DNA of 64,000 nucleotides from Megaustenia siamemsis (Eukaryota; Mollusca; Gastropoda; Stylommatophora; Ariophantidae): positions 51,176,030 to 51,240,029 of the forward strand of contig JAVIAB010000051.1 of assembly GCA_032433765.1 (NCBI GenBank), read 5' to 3'. The notes under the pieces were generated by a model. That model was given only the letters and a program-made list of their open reading frames with translations, searched no databases and was not told the origin of the DNA. The translations under genes were made by a program, and so were the position numbers. Positions within the stretch are counted from its first letter, which is position 1; every line of letters starts with the position of its first letter. Shown one piece after another: positions 43,202-54,511 of the stretch.

Positions 43202-43453
43202 GCCGTGATAGCTCAGTGGTTAGCGAACTGAACTACAAAGGACAAGGGGTAGGGTTCGATCCCATCCGACAGCTTCCGAGTTCACCCAGCCTTTAATGGG
43301 TACCGATTTTTTTTCTGGGAAAGTAAAGCGGCACGGGCGCAATACCGACCACATAAAACCAAAAATCATGTGCTGAAGACCTTTAAAATTTATGGTCACT
43401 AACACCATATTCCCTATAAGCCACTTGGCGTGACAGGGGCTCTTTACTTTACT
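43201..43453 (+). mobile_element. tRNA-derived SINE copy h
   Basis: Starts at CGCCGTGATAGCTCAGTGGT, with box A and box B (GGTTCGATCCC) intact. The body is ACGGGCGCAATACCGACCAC and the 3' end is CCACTTGGCGTGACAGGGGC, then CTTTACTTTACT. A perfect 12-bp duplication is present. The first few head bases are lost or replaced by the duplication. Confidence 0.94.
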
Positions 43454-43465
43454 ATTAATTAATGC

Positions 43466-43870
43466 ATGAAATTGTTTCACGTCTAATGTAATATTGAGTG
43501 CAGTGATGTGCCGATAAAGCGGATGCATCTTAAATGATCAAAATATATTGTCTTTTATCTCAAATGAGACCCGGTGTAACGAATAGTTTAGTTAATCTTG
43601 AAATTATGTTTTCAGCATCAACCACAAACCTATACTGCTTTGCAGAAAGGTCAAGAATTTTTTTTTCTTTTACTTATTACTGGATTGTGTTGCATTGGTT
43701 TCTTTTTTTTTTCTCTCTCTCTCTTTTCAGTCCAGAGTATGTCTTCATATGTTTGGTGTTTCGAAAGGGAAAGTGTTAGTCCAATCTTGATATATCAGAG
43801 AGAGAACATCACATCATGCGTATACTTTCCCTTGTATGTTAGCTACAGAAAATCGACTATAAACTCTTCT
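43466..43870. other. Intergenic, nothing recognised
   Basis: T-rich tracts and a CTCTCTCT run at 43715. No gene. Confidence 0.4.
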
Positions 43871-43880
43871 ATCGAAGTGA

Positions 43881-44149
43881 AGTAAAAGGCAGCTCCTAAA
43901 AAACATCAGAAAGAAACAATCAACATTTTTCGGGCATATCATGAGAAGAGGAAAGTTGGAGTACTTGGTTACAACTGGCAAAATAAAAGGAAAGAGAGAT
44001 CGCGGACGACAAAGAGAGATAATACTGGATAGCTTGGTGTCATGGCATGGAAAACAGTCAACAACAGAACTGATACGATGCACTGTAGATAGAAGATTGT
44101 GGAAGGGCATGATCGCCTACGCCAACCGGTATGGCACATGATGATGATG
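43881..44149 (+). mobile_element. RTE-A LINE 3' end, 269 bp, with 10-bp duplication
   Basis: Starts inside the C-terminal domain (GCTCCTAAAAAACATCAGAA) and includes the open frame GKLEYLVTTGKIKGKRDRGR to the natural stop after YANRYGT. It ends in an (ATG)n tail. ATCGAAGTGA at 43871-43880 and 44150-44159 is the target duplication. A clean young insertion. Confidence 0.93.
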
Positions 44150-44215
44150 ATCGAAGTGACATTTCTTTGATTTAAAACCCTCACCCCTAAACTTTGTCAA
44201 GAGGCAAATTAGTTT

Positions 44216-44475
44216 TCTTATCCCTTCCTGGTAATGTCAGCTAATATTATTATCCCTTCCTGGTAATGTCAGCTAATATTCTTATCCCTTCCTGGTAATG
44301 TCAGATAATATTCTTATCCCTTCCTGGTAATGTCAACTAATACTCTTATCCCTTCCTGGTAATATCAGCTAATATTCGTATCCCTTCCTGGTAATGTCAG
44401 CTGATATTCTTAACCTCAGCCTGGTAATGTCAACTAATATTCTTATTCCTTCCTGGTAATGCCAACTAACATTCT
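44216..44475. repeat. Minisatellite, 32-bp unit x 8
   Basis: Unit TATCCCTTCCTGGTAATGTC continuing AGCTAATATTCT. Later copies diverge (AACCTCAGCCTGG, TATTCCTTCC). Confidence 0.93.
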
Positions 44476-45049
44476 TCTCTCAGTCTTTGGTAACACGGGA
44501 ACATCTTAACGATGTGCACATAATCTGTACATGGTTGAAAGCGTAAACTTTTCAGGGTATTTTTTATCAGCCGCTAAGTATTTTATAGATGTTAAGAAGT
44601 TTTTAAAAGTTTCCCGGAGAGGGGAATACAATCTCCAAGTTTCATTTTTATTTTCGGCAGTCAATGGTACTAACACGCAATACTTGAACATGTAGTTTTC
44701 TTAACCCATTGATTCGACGTTATTCACCATGATATATATATTTATTGCAATTGTTCCAAACGTAGGGTACGAAGAAAACGAGAAGAAGAGTAAAATAAAC
44801 AAAGGATAGTGGTGGTAAAAGGCAAGAAAAGTAATAGAGGTAATCACAATAACGCAGGAAGGAATGGGGATAAGACACAAGAGAGAAATGAAGAGGAGAC
44901 CAGAGATTAAAGACAAGAGTGAAGTCTAATACTCTCGGTTGGAGAGTACCAAAGCTGGCTATGAGTCGATTCTCCAACGTGAACCGGCTACGGTTATCTA
45001 TCTGCTCAAAACCATTTCATGTTTATTTTATGTTTTCTGCAGCTATACA
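44476..45049. other. Intergenic, nothing recognised
   Basis: No tandem, tRNA-like or coding signal that I can support. Confidence 0.35.
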
Positions 45050-45061
45050 CGCTGCCCCGTA
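45050..45061. repeat. Target-site duplication of SINE i, left
   Basis: CGCTGCCCCGTA, repeated exactly at 45318-45329. Confidence 0.92.
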
Positions 45062-45317
45062 TAAAGTAAGTAAAGTACCCCCGTCACGCCAAGTGGCGTA
45101 TAGGGAATATGGTGTTAGTGACCATAACATTTACAGACCTTCCGCACATGATTTTTGGGTAATGTGGTCGGTATTACGCCCGTGCCGTTTTACTTTCCCA
45201 GAAAAAATATCCGGTACCCATTAAAGGCTGGGTGAAACGGAAGCCATCGATTGAGATCGAACCCTACCTCTTGTCCTTTGTAGTCCATTTCACTACCCAC
45301 TGAGCTATCGCGGCTTT
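45062..45317 (-). mobile_element. tRNA-derived SINE copy i
   Basis: Full length in reverse. On the minus strand: AGCCGCGATAGCTCAGTGGG, box B GGTTCGATCTC, TACGCCACTTGGCGTGACGG and a TTTACTTACTTTA tail. A GC-rich 12-bp duplication, unlike the usual AT-rich targets, makes the insertion certain. Confidence 0.95.
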
Positions 45318-45329
45318 CGCTGCCCCGTA

Positions 45330-45964
45330 CAGTATATTTGTTATATTTGATATCTGATCTTATCTCCTGCTTATATTTTTCCGTGGGCAACAACATATTT
45401 TTCTAATGATGTAGTCCGCATTACACATGGCCGCCCTTGCATTAAAAAAAAATCTCTCATGTACCCATTTTAGAGGTTATTTAAATAGTTTAAAAAAAAA
45501 AAACACACTCCGTTGTAGAATTATCTCCATTACGGAATCACTTGATGTCAGTTTGATATTGCAAGCGTTTGTCATTGTTGAAGAAAATAGTAAAACATTT
45601 ATGTCAACACGATGCTCTGTAAAGTAAGTAAAAACAGTAAAAATAAAAGTCGTATATTATTACGTCCTCGGGAGAATCACTAAGTTATTTTAATTGTAAT
45701 TTCCACTGAAAATATAACATTTATATTGTTATGAGAAATATCATATTTATAACTAAATATGAAATGTTAAATTTGTAACTTCTTATGTAAAACATGACAT
45801 CACAGCACTGTGTAAAATATAGCTTGTACAATCACTTGTAAAATATAACCCGCACAACATTTTGCACAACATGACATCTACACAATCGTAAAATATTTTA
45901 AATTTCCAATCTCGATTGAAAATAATTACAATTACACTACTAAAAGATTAATGAAAACAACTTA
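45330..45964. other. Intergenic, nothing recognised
   Basis: AT-rich, with repeated AAAATATAAC/AACATGACAT words but no fixed period. Confidence 0.4.
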
Positions 45965-46828
45965 CATATAAATATATGCACCATGTATCAATAATGACGA
46001 AGACAGTGAAGATTTATGAGGCATTAAATGACATTGTAAACAAGACTGATAAAAGCTACGACATGTTAGTGATGGGAAATTGTAATGGGAGGCTTGGGAA
46101 ACTAAACAACCAGAACAGGGATATTCTGGGACCCTTTGGCAATAAGGTACCTGAAAGAAATGAAAATTGAAGAAAAAAATGGAATTATATAACTAAAACA
46201 ATTTGTTTATTACCAACACATTCTTCAAAGACATAGAGTCGCAAATATAGACCTGGTACAAGTGGAATGATACAGCCTGTAGATGACGGATAGATTTTAT
46301 AATAACAAGAAAAGAGTAAACGACAGCAGAGTTATCCCTAATATCACAGATGACACACACCACATAGTGGTTATAATTACACTCAGTCAGAAACAAAGAA
46401 AAGATACGCAAACAAACAAACGAAACAAAAAGAACAGACAATAAAAATAAAACAATTAAAAGCTCAAGAAAAACCGTTGTAGAAAAAACTAACAGAAGAA
46501 TTCAAGAAACTCCCTAATGAGGTAAACACAGTAGAAGAAGAATTGAAGCAGTTTAAGAAACAAATAACCAACATTGCAATAACAGTATGTGGAACAAAAC
46601 TAAGGACACAAGAAGGGAAGTGGTGCATCCCATGGTGGAACGTCGCAATCAGAGAAGCAGTTAAAGAAAAGAAGATACTATTTAAAGACTGTGGGAGAAG
46701 AAGAAGCAAGAGGAATATGACAAATATGCCCTATAAAAGTCGAAAAATGTTATAATTTTGTTCAAATAAGCTAAGCAGCACACCACCTGGACAGAATTAG
46801 GACAAAAGGTGAGATGGTACTTCAAGAC
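45965..46828 (+). mobile_element. RTE-D LINE, part 1 (endonuclease and linker)
   Basis: Frame 45976-46170 gives MLVMGNCNGRLGKLNNQNRD and LGPFGNKVPERNEN, the apurinic-endonuclease motif normally GDFN (here GNCN). Then come frameshifted relics (NTFFKD, IDFIITRK). 46543-46755 gives EGKWCIPWWNVAIREAVKEK, the W(W)N...A linker block. The element is cut at about 46828 by RTE-C and continues at 47601. Confidence 0.85.
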
Positions 46829-47600
46829 AGCCTGCTGGCGTAGGTGATCATGTCTCTCCACAACTTATGATCTCGACAGTTATTTATCATTTCTATTGTT
46901 GACCTTCTGTCAAGTCATTGTCTTAAGTTGTCAGGTATCTTTTCTCTTTGCTTTTGCTTCCAACTTTATCTCTTCGTCCCTCGATTCTCCCAGTTGTCAC
47001 TATATATATATATATAGCTCTTAACTTCTCATTACATGGCCAAAAAAGTATTATTTCTTCTTCCTAATATTGGAAATTGGCTTTCTTTTTGCTTTGGCCT
47101 CTTTCAGAACGTTTTCATTACTCTTCTTAGCTGTTCATGATATTGTCAACATACTTCTGTAAAACCACATTTCTACAGCCTCCAGTGATTTTCTTTTCTT
47201 TTGTCAAGGATTCACATCCTTATGGTACGACTGGCTCTACATAACATTTAAAAACTATTTTTCTTGTTTCTATTGTCAAAAATAGATTGCACTGTATGTC
47301 CCTACTTTTACCTGAGCTATACTACACCTTTCCACTGTTGTACATCTACCATCTGAGGTTAACATTGTTCTCAGATGTTTAAATTCATTTACTTGTGTTA
47401 ATAATGTTACACTCATGTCTCTATTGTGTATTGCGGCGATGACTTTTTCTTTGTTGATGCCATTGCTTCTGCCTTTTTGCTATTGAGGCTAAGTCCATTG
47501 TTTGTTTCCTTCACTATAATGTCTAACATTTCTTGTAGTTCATTTTCACTCTCAGTGATTAAGACTACCATCAGCATACCTGAGGTTATTTATAAACTTC
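46829..47600 (-). mobile_element. RTE-C LINE insertion 1 within RTE-D
   Basis: Begins GCCTGCTGGCGTAGGTGATC, just inside the usual RTE-C 3' end (the (ATG)n tail and TCAAGTACCGG are missing). It runs to the region after the YADD box (TCAGTGATTAAGACTACCAT near 47560). It includes a (TA)n tract at 46999-47018. All frames are broken. No clear duplication was found, so the 3' edge may have been lost afterwards. Confidence 0.82.
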
Positions 47601-47880
47601 TACAAAGCAGTGAAAACAGCAAGAGCAAGACGAGAGAACCACCATCCCACTGAACTCAAAAATTACAAAGATGGACAGCCAATATCAAATAACCAACATA
47701 TCCAACAGAGATGGAAAGAACATTTCCAAGACCTATTGAACATGGCACAGCGCCAATATAAAACACACACACACACGAACACAAAAACACTTAATACATC
47801 ATCACAAAAGAATAAATAGAAGAAGTAATCAAAGATATCAAATATGCACACAGAAATAAAGCACCATCGATAGACAACAT
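47601..47880 (+). mobile_element. RTE-D LINE, part 2 (linker to start of RT)
   Basis: The frame gives KAVKTARARRENHHPTELKN, RWKEHFQDLLNMAQ, then AHRNKAPSIDNI (the KAPGxDxI start of RT). It continues collinearly from 46828 and is cut at 47880 by a second RTE-C. ACACACAC at 47764 is a local microsatellite. Confidence 0.85.
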
Positions 47881-48398
47881 CATCATCATCAAGTACCGGG
47901 CCTGCTGGCGTAGGTGATCATGTCTCTCAACAATTTTCAATCTCGACAGTTATTTATAATTTCTGTTGTTGACCTTCTGCCAAGCCATTCTATTAAGCTG
48001 TCTGGTATTTTTTCTCTTAGCTTTCCTCTATCTCTTCGTCCCTCAATTTTCACAGATGTTAAAATATAATCCAGTTTTTCTCTTCTCATTACATGGTCGA
48101 AAAAAAATAATTGTTTCTTCCTATTATTGGAAATTAGCTTTCTTTTTGCTTTGGCCTCTTTCACAAAGTTTTCATTATTCTTCTTAGGTGTCCATGTCAA
48201 CATTCTTCTGTAAAACCACTTTCCTACAGACTCCAGTGTTTTTCTTGTTTGTTGCCTTATTGTCCATGATTCACATCCAATGTTAAGACTGACTCTACAT
48301 AACATTTAAGAACTATTTTTCTTGTTTCGATTGTCAAAAATGGATTGCATAGTATCTTCCTCATTTTTTGGAAAGCTGCTTTTGCCTGCGCAATTCTC
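47881..48398 (-). mobile_element. RTE-C LINE insertion 2 within RTE-D, 9-bp duplication
   Basis: Starts CATCATCATCAAGTACCGGG and carries the RTE-C C-terminal domain on the minus strand (CESWTIRQQTRKTLESVGKW, RRMLTWTPKKNNENFVKEAK, DHVMRREKLDYIL). It ends near GCAATTCTC. AGACAACAT at 47872-47880 and 48399-48407 is the duplication. Confidence 0.9.
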
Positions 48399-49860
48399 AG
48401 ACAACATACCGGTAGAATATTTATAGGTATAAAGATACCGGTATAAATAATAGCTGCAGCAGCAGAAACAACAGGAGTTACATGGCTGCACATAATATCC
48501 AATACAGCATGGCACCAACAGAAAGCCTCAGAAGACTGGCAACAGGCAATTATCGTACCAATACGAAAAAACGAAAGGTTGCAAGAGAAACTAATCGATA
48601 TAGAAGCATCTTCCTTCTCAGTCATGTTGTAAAGTTATACACCAAAATTATGGAAATAAGGCTCAGGACAATAATAAAACTATTTTTAAGCGATTACCAA
48701 ATAGGGTTCCGAAAAAATAGAGGATGTACTGACGCACTATTTAACCTAAAACTTGTAGCAGAAAAGACGACAGAATAAAGCTAAAATTTGTACAAAGTTT
48801 TCATTTACCAAGAAAAAAAAACATTCGACCGAGTAAACTAAGAACAACTATGGGGGATACTAACAACATACGGAGTAAGCTAACATCTAACCAACCTAAT
48901 TAAAAGTCTCTACATCAACAGCATCATTCTACACCGGTCACTCTGAAAAGGGTGCATACTATCTCGCCTACTATTTATTACTTACATCGACTACATATGT
49001 AAGTTAGTCAACCCATCGGAGGCAGAGGAGGTTAACGTGCTTCTTTCTGTTTGCCGGGTGATCAGGCACTAATGTGAAAATGAAAAAAATTGAAGACCTA
49101 CAAGAACATTTGAATAGACCTAACAGCACAGGCACTCATTGTAACACGGAAATAAACAAAAGATATCTGTCGGATATATATGAAGTCATAAATATCTCAA
49201 AACAGAAAAAGAATATGAACATAACGATGGGCGGCAGAAAACTAAAACAATCAAAGGAATTTAAATATTTAGAAAGTCTAGTGAGAAACGACAATTCACA
49301 AGCAGCAGAAATAGACTCAAGATGCAACAAATAGACAAAGGTTGTCAAATAATCGGACAACTATCACCATTATTGTCCAATAAGGAAATAACTCTAGAGG
49401 CAAAACGGGATCTCTACAATAAGATTTGTATTTAAACGTGCTACCAATGCCGGATCGGACCCTAGATGCCAGAACGATAAGAACCCTAACCACTACCGAG
49501 ATGAAATGTGTTAGACGAATGATAGAAAACAACCTGAGAGATTATATCAGAAATGAAGAATTGAGAGGAAAAAAAAAACTAGGAATAATTCCCACCAGAG
49601 AGTATATAAAAAGAGCAACAGATAATGGTTTGGTCACTGTGATAAGGCAGAAAGTTCAAAGCACTACACAACAATTTGTCAATAAACATTGCAAAAACAC
49701 CAGATCCAAGGATCGATAACGGAAATGATGGATAGATGGAATATTAGAAACACTAGGAAACATAACAGCGACAGAGGGAAACAGAAGAGCAAAAGCACGA
49801 AAATTATATCTCCTCTCGACACTGAAAAGTAAATGAGGAAGAAAAGATGAAGAAGAATAA
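48399..49860 (+). mobile_element. RTE-D LINE, part 3 (RT and C-terminal domain)
   Basis: Continues from 47880. 48482-48778 gives KLYTKIMEIRLRTIIKLFLS and DYQIGFRKNRGCTDALFNLK. Next come frameshifted palm relics (FDRV near 48822, GCILSRLLFI near 48951). 49074-49334 gives KMKKIEDLQEHLNR and KQSKEFKYLESLVRNDNSQA. 49426-49719 gives TTTEMKCVRRMIENNLRDYI, RNEELR and GIIPTREYI. The YADD box is not preserved. The 3' end is near GATGAAGAAGAATAA (49846-49860), matching the second RTE-D copy at 63.1-63.2 kb. Confidence 0.87.
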
Positions 49861-50180
49861 ACAAGATTACATTTTTACAATAAATACGCCCTTGAAATAT
49901 TACATTTACATTTTTGTGCACTTTTTGCCAGTTGAAACCTTGTGTAAAATGCATTAACAGTAACGTTAAATTATCTTTTTACCTATAAAATTGTGTTCCA
50001 TAACACACTACCCCTACAAACAACTTTGTAATTCTTTGCCTAGTGAACGAGATCAGTTACAAAACTTTCCTACAAACTGTATATTGTTACATTGAGATTA
50101 ATCGGTTATTGTTATTTAAATGGATACCAGACAGGGAAAATGTCACAGTGCGAGAGATTAACGCGTTTTGTTATTGAGCT
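49861..50180. other. Intergenic, nothing recognised
   Basis: No tandem, tRNA-like or coding signal that I can support. Confidence 0.35.
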
Positions 50181-50271
50181 AAATAACCTCACGGTTGGCT
50201 TACCACGGCAACAGCCGGGGTTCGTACCCTGGCGAGGACACCTGGGTTTTACTAATTCCCTAAAAATTAGT
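50181..50271 (+). repeat. tRNA-like fragment upstream of SINE j
   Basis: GGCTTACCACGGCAACAGCC followed by GGGGTTCGTACCCTGG has a strong box B (GGTTCGTACCC at 50219-50229) with complementary flanks. It resembles the anticodon-to-T-arm part of a tRNA or a SINE head. AAATAACCTCACG at 50181-50193 recurs as AAATAACCTCATG at 50525-50537, beyond SINE j. Confidence 0.5.
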
Positions 50272-50522
50272 GGGAGCCGCGATAGCTCAGTGGTTAGTGA
50301 ACTGGACTACTACGGACAAGGGTAGGGTTCGATCCCAACCGACGGCTCCGGGTTCACCCAGCCTTAAATGGGTACCGGATTTTTTCTGGGAAAGTAAGCA
50401 GCACGGGCGTAATACCGACCACATTACCCCAAAAGTCATGCGCTGAAGGTCTGTAAAATATAGGGTCACTAACACCATATTTCCCTATACGCCACTTGGC
50501 GTGACGGGGGGTACTTTTTTTT
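50272..50522 (+). mobile_element. tRNA-derived SINE copy j
   Basis: Full length: GGGAGCCGCGATAGCTCAGT, box B GGTTCGATCCC, TATACGCCACTTGGCGTGAC, then GTACTTTTTTTTTT in place of the usual ACTTT tail. No duplication directly abuts its head. The nearest direct repeat encloses both this SINE and the tRNA-like fragment before it. Confidence 0.93.
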
Positions 50523-50537
50523 TTAAATAACCTCATG

Positions 50538-50924
50538 CATTGCAAATATTTTTGTCTTGCTCTGAACACGTTTCTTACTGTTTCCATACATCCTATCATT
50601 TCTGTTCCTTGTTTTTGTTTTATTTGTATTTTTTTTTTTTAGAAATGAAAAAGCTATAAACCACTATCCAAAAAATACCAGCGAAAGCTAAGTGAAAGCA
50701 ATGGGTTCAATTAATACAGTAAATGGCTGTAGGTAAAGCATCCTACGACCCGTGGTCACTCTTTAATAAATGTATGTTCTTTGAAGACGATTATACTCTC
50801 ACTCAGACTTTTTTTTATATCATTTTATTTCATTGATGTTCGACTTATTTAGTTTCTATTAAGCTATGGGAGGGCTCGGATTTCTATTACCTAAAATCAT
50901 CGAAATACAAGATCCGACATTTCA
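50538..50924. other. Intergenic, nothing recognised
   Basis: No tandem, tRNA-like or coding signal that I can support. Confidence 0.35.
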
Positions 50925-51143
50925 GTAATAAGACCAATTCCATAAAAAATATAATAAAAAACAGTTGAAGATATAACCAGTTTTGTATTCAGAGTAAGCC
51001 CCTTGAGCATTGATACAACGAGTGGCACGATCTAACAAACACTTGGACGACCTCTGCAGTTCTCGTGGTATAGCCCGTAAGTCAAGGTTACTTGTCCTCA
51101 AGTCACAACATGTCATCAGTATCGTCAAACAAGTGTCCTGTCA
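50925..51143 (-). pseudogene. Mariner transposase C-terminus, right part of the split copy
   Basis: The minus-strand frame reads AIPRELQRSSKCLLDRATRC then INAQGAYSEY. This is the mariner C-terminal motif (F.....W..R...CI...G.YFE) in decayed form. It is separated from the rest of the transposase by the RTE-C insertion at 51144-51873. Confidence 0.75.
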
Positions 51144-51873
51144 ATCATCAAGTACCGGGCCTGCTGGCGTAGGTGATTATGTCTCTTCACAATTTTCGAT
51201 CTCGACAGTTATTTATAATTTTTATTGTTGACCTTCTGCCACGTCATTGTCTTAAGGTGTCTGGTATCTTTTCTCTTTGCTTCCAACTTTATCTCTTCGT
51301 CCCTCAATTCTCCCAGTTGTCAATATATATATACTCCAGCTGTTCCCTTCTCATTACATGGCCAAACAATGATTATTGTTTCTTCCTAATATTGGAAATT
51401 AGCTCTCTTCTTGCTTTGGCCTATTTCAGAACGTTTTCATTACTCTTCTTAGCTGTCCGTGGTATTCTCAACATTCTTCTGTAAAACCACGTTTCTATAG
51501 ACTCCAGTGATTTTCTTGTTTATTGTCCTATTGTCCATGATTCACATCCATATGTTAAGACTGACTGTACATAACATTTAAGAACTCTTCTTCTTGTTTC
51601 GATTGTCAAAAATGGATTGCATAGTATCTTCCTCATTTTTTAGAAAGCTGTTTTTGCCTGAGCAATTCTGCATCTCACCTCTTTTGTACATCTTCCGTCT
51701 GAGGTTAACAAAGTTCCCAAATATTGAAATTCATTTACCTGTTTTAATATTGTTCCACTTGTCTTTATTTTGCACTGAGGTGATGTCTTTTTCTTTGTTG
51801 TTACCATTACCTCTGTCTTTTTGCTATTAAGACCGAGTCCTTTATTTTTGCTTTCTTTCACTATAATGTCTAA
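51144..51873 (-). mobile_element. RTE-C LINE insertion within the mariner copy
   Basis: Starts ATCATCAAGTACCGGGCCTG and reaches the region just past the YADD box (the minus strand gives KGLGLNSKKTEVMVTTKKKT, NEFQYLGTLLTSDGRCTKEV). Frame 51966-51640 is open over this junction and mixes mariner and RTE codons. It is 5'-truncated at CTATAATGTCTAA. Duplication is not clear. Confidence 0.88.
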
Positions 51874-52766
51874 TGTAGCATTTTTCAATAGTAACGTTAA
51901 TTTGGTAATAGACAATAATCGCATGGAGGCAAATCTGGCGAAGAGGGTGGATAGTTGAGAAGACACTCCTGTTTTGGGGCCAACATTACGTGTACAAGCA
52001 CCAACCGGTGAGCCAGTGCATTATCACAAAGAAGGAAATAAACTGTCAGGTATTGAACACTTGGGTCGAACTCGGAGAAACCTTTTTTATAGGCGTTTCA
52101 AAATAATGAAATAAACTTTGGCAGTGACAATCTGTCTCTCTGTAATACATTCTTTGTGAATGATTCCTTTGTTGTGGTAGAAGCACGCCAAAACTGTCTT
52201 CACTTTCGACTTTTGAAGACGAGTTTTGTTGCCTTTTGGTGATCATGATGACTTCTGCTGAGCACTTTAGCGTTTAGTTGTGGGATGATAGGGGAAAAAA
52301 CGTTTCATCTTTTGTAAAAGTCAAATTTAAGACATTGTTGTTTTTGCGACACGTTTTGGTGATTTATTTTGAGTACTCAACACTTTGATGTTTTTGGTCA
52401 TCAGACAACGAATGTGGTACAAATCGGCAAGCTCTGTTTTCTTGCCCAAATCTTCCCCTAAAATTGTACGAATGGTCTCTCGGTTAAATCCACGTTCATC
52501 TGCCATCACCTTCACAGCCAAACAACAAGTTTCTTGTATCCGTTCTCTGACTCTTGCAATGAGTTCCTCATTATGAACAGAAATCGGGCGTCCATGTCTA
52601 GTTCATTTGTAATCGCTTCCACGCCACATTTGATTCGTGAATACCACTTGAATATATGTGCGCGAGATACACAATTATCCCCATAAATTTGTAGCATCAA
52701 TTTAACTGCCTTAGGGATACTTTTTCCAAGTTTTAAACATAATTTGATGTTAGCTTTTTGCACCTG
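51874..52766 (-). pseudogene. Mariner (D34D) transposase, left part of the split copy
   Basis: The minus-strand N-terminus at 52763-52512 reads QKANIKLCLKLGKSIPKAVK and GDNCVSRAHIFKWYSRIKCG, the mariner HTH. Then come DERGFNRETIRTILGEDLGK (52521-52327) and a damaged first-Asp region. Next is SKVESEDSFGVLLPQQRNHS (52246-52046). The catalytic core is LLCDNALAHRL...NYPPSSPDLPPCDYC, with exactly 34 residues between the two Asp. This is the D34D spacing of mariner proper. Frameshifts and stops make it dead. No terminal inverted repeats were found. Confidence 0.88.
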
Positions 52767-52965
52767 CTTTTACGTAACAATGCAATTCTAATGAGGTCAA
52801 CAAAATAGCAGCTTTTTTTTTTATCGTATTCATATCGGGCGACGATGAAAAGATGACAGATCATAGATGAAGGTTGCCTCTTTGGATTGAATGCTTTGCT
52901 CCACATTTTTTTTCTTGACCATAATAAAATCAGTCTCATTACTAAAATGTCCAATATTGTATGCT

Positions 52966-52977
52966 GACATTTATGAC
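52966..52977. repeat. Target-site duplication of an RTE-A insertion, left
   Basis: GACATTTATGAC, repeated exactly at 53714-53725. Confidence 0.92.
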
Positions 52978-53713
52978 TACAAGAAATGATAGACATAATA
53001 GTAAAAGAAAGCAACAAGAAAGGTCTCAGTCTGAATAGTAAGAAAACAGAAGTAATGGTTATATCGAAGAAACAATCACCACCATCATGCAGCATAAAAA
53101 TAAACGAGACAAATCTGAAACAAGTGCAACAAATCAAATACTTGAGCACAATAATAGCATCAGATGGGAGATGCACCACAGAAATTAAAAGCAGAATAGC
53201 TCAGGCCAAAAAAGCATTTCAGAAAATGAAAAATATCTTATACAACAAATCTATGTCAATAAAAATGAGAAAGAGAGTTCATCAGTGCTATATAGAACCA
53301 ATTCTGACCTATGGAAGCGAATCATGGACAGTAGACAAACAAATAAAAAGACAATTAGAGGCCACAGAGATGGGATTTCTCAGAAGAATGTTGAAAGTTC
53401 CCTGGACAGCTAAAAAGACCAATGAGGAAGTTCTCAAAGAGGCCAACACAATAAAAGGAGCTCTTAAAAAACATCAGAAAGAAGCAATCAACATTTTTCG
53501 GGCACATCACGAGAAGAGGAAAGTTGGAATACTTGGTTACAACTGGCAAAATGAAAGGAAAGAGAGATCGCGGGCGACAAAGAGAGATAATACTGGATAG
53601 CTTGGTGTCATGGCATGGAAAACAGTCAACAACAGAACTGATACGATGCACTGTAGATAGAAGATTGTGGAGGGACATGATCACCTACGCCAACCGGTAT
53701 GGCACATGATGAT
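52978..53713 (+). mobile_element. RTE-A LINE 3' part, 736 bp, young
   Basis: A perfect 12-bp duplication flanks it, and the 3' tail is ATGATGATG. Frame 52986-53600 is open for 204 codons from QEMIDIIVKESNKKGLSLNS through FLRRMLKVPWTAKKTNEEVL. A one-base shift near 53450 then moves the end (GKRDRGRQREIILDS, YANRYGT) into frame 53524-53709. This is the least damaged RTE-A C-terminus in the window and a good reference for the others. Confidence 0.95.
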
Positions 53714-53725
53714 GACATTTATGAC

Positions 53726-54511
53726 CTAAAAAACGACAAAATATGACTTAGAAATGACAAAAATAGACCCAAATTAAAAGTGACGTTAAAATATATTTTA
53801 AGACATCCACATCCTGTGCGTTGGGATCTGCTTTCATTTCTTTGTCTTTGTTGACGAGCAATTTCTGAGATGATGCATCTCTCTGACTTTTTTCAACTTT
53901 TGGATACACTTGTTCTCCCTCTTTGTCTTCAATTACTTTCATACTAAATGAGTGTCTGACTGCGTTATCACCACTTCAAATAGGGAAGTCGCTAACGATA
54001 GTATTTCTGTTCGAAGTCTCACTTCAGAACTAACTTTTTTGACAATACTGTCACTCCTGTTCGCTGATGTTTCGGTGCGATGTTTTAGCCAAAAGTCTCT
54101 TTTACATTTGAACAGCAACAGAGCACAGAAAAAGAGAACAACAGAGAACAGTAACAGAGAACAGCAAAAGTGTAAGCTTTGCACGAATTTAGCTTGGAAA
54201 TTGCCCAGGAGAAAAAGAACGCACAAACAATTTGAGAGACGCTAATTAAACCGTACATGCTGAAGACGAAGTTAATTCTTGACGAAGGCAGCGAAATAAA
54301 TGTGACAAATATTGATTTTAGGTGACAGCATTCGAAAGTCTGTTGCAGATATGTCCTTAATTGTAAAAGAAAAGGTCTTGATTTCTTAAAGTCTCAGATT
54401 GATGAGTCAACAGACTAAGTTCATGTTCATAACCGCTTGTTTATTTGTGAAATATTTTCTTTCAAGCGACACTAAATAAGAGTTTCTATTATGTAGTGAA
54501 TTGACCAACTA
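53726..54511. other. Intergenic, nothing recognised
   Basis: A CAACAGAGAACAGTAACAGA-type purine-rich short repeat near 54110-54170. No gene. Confidence 0.4.
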
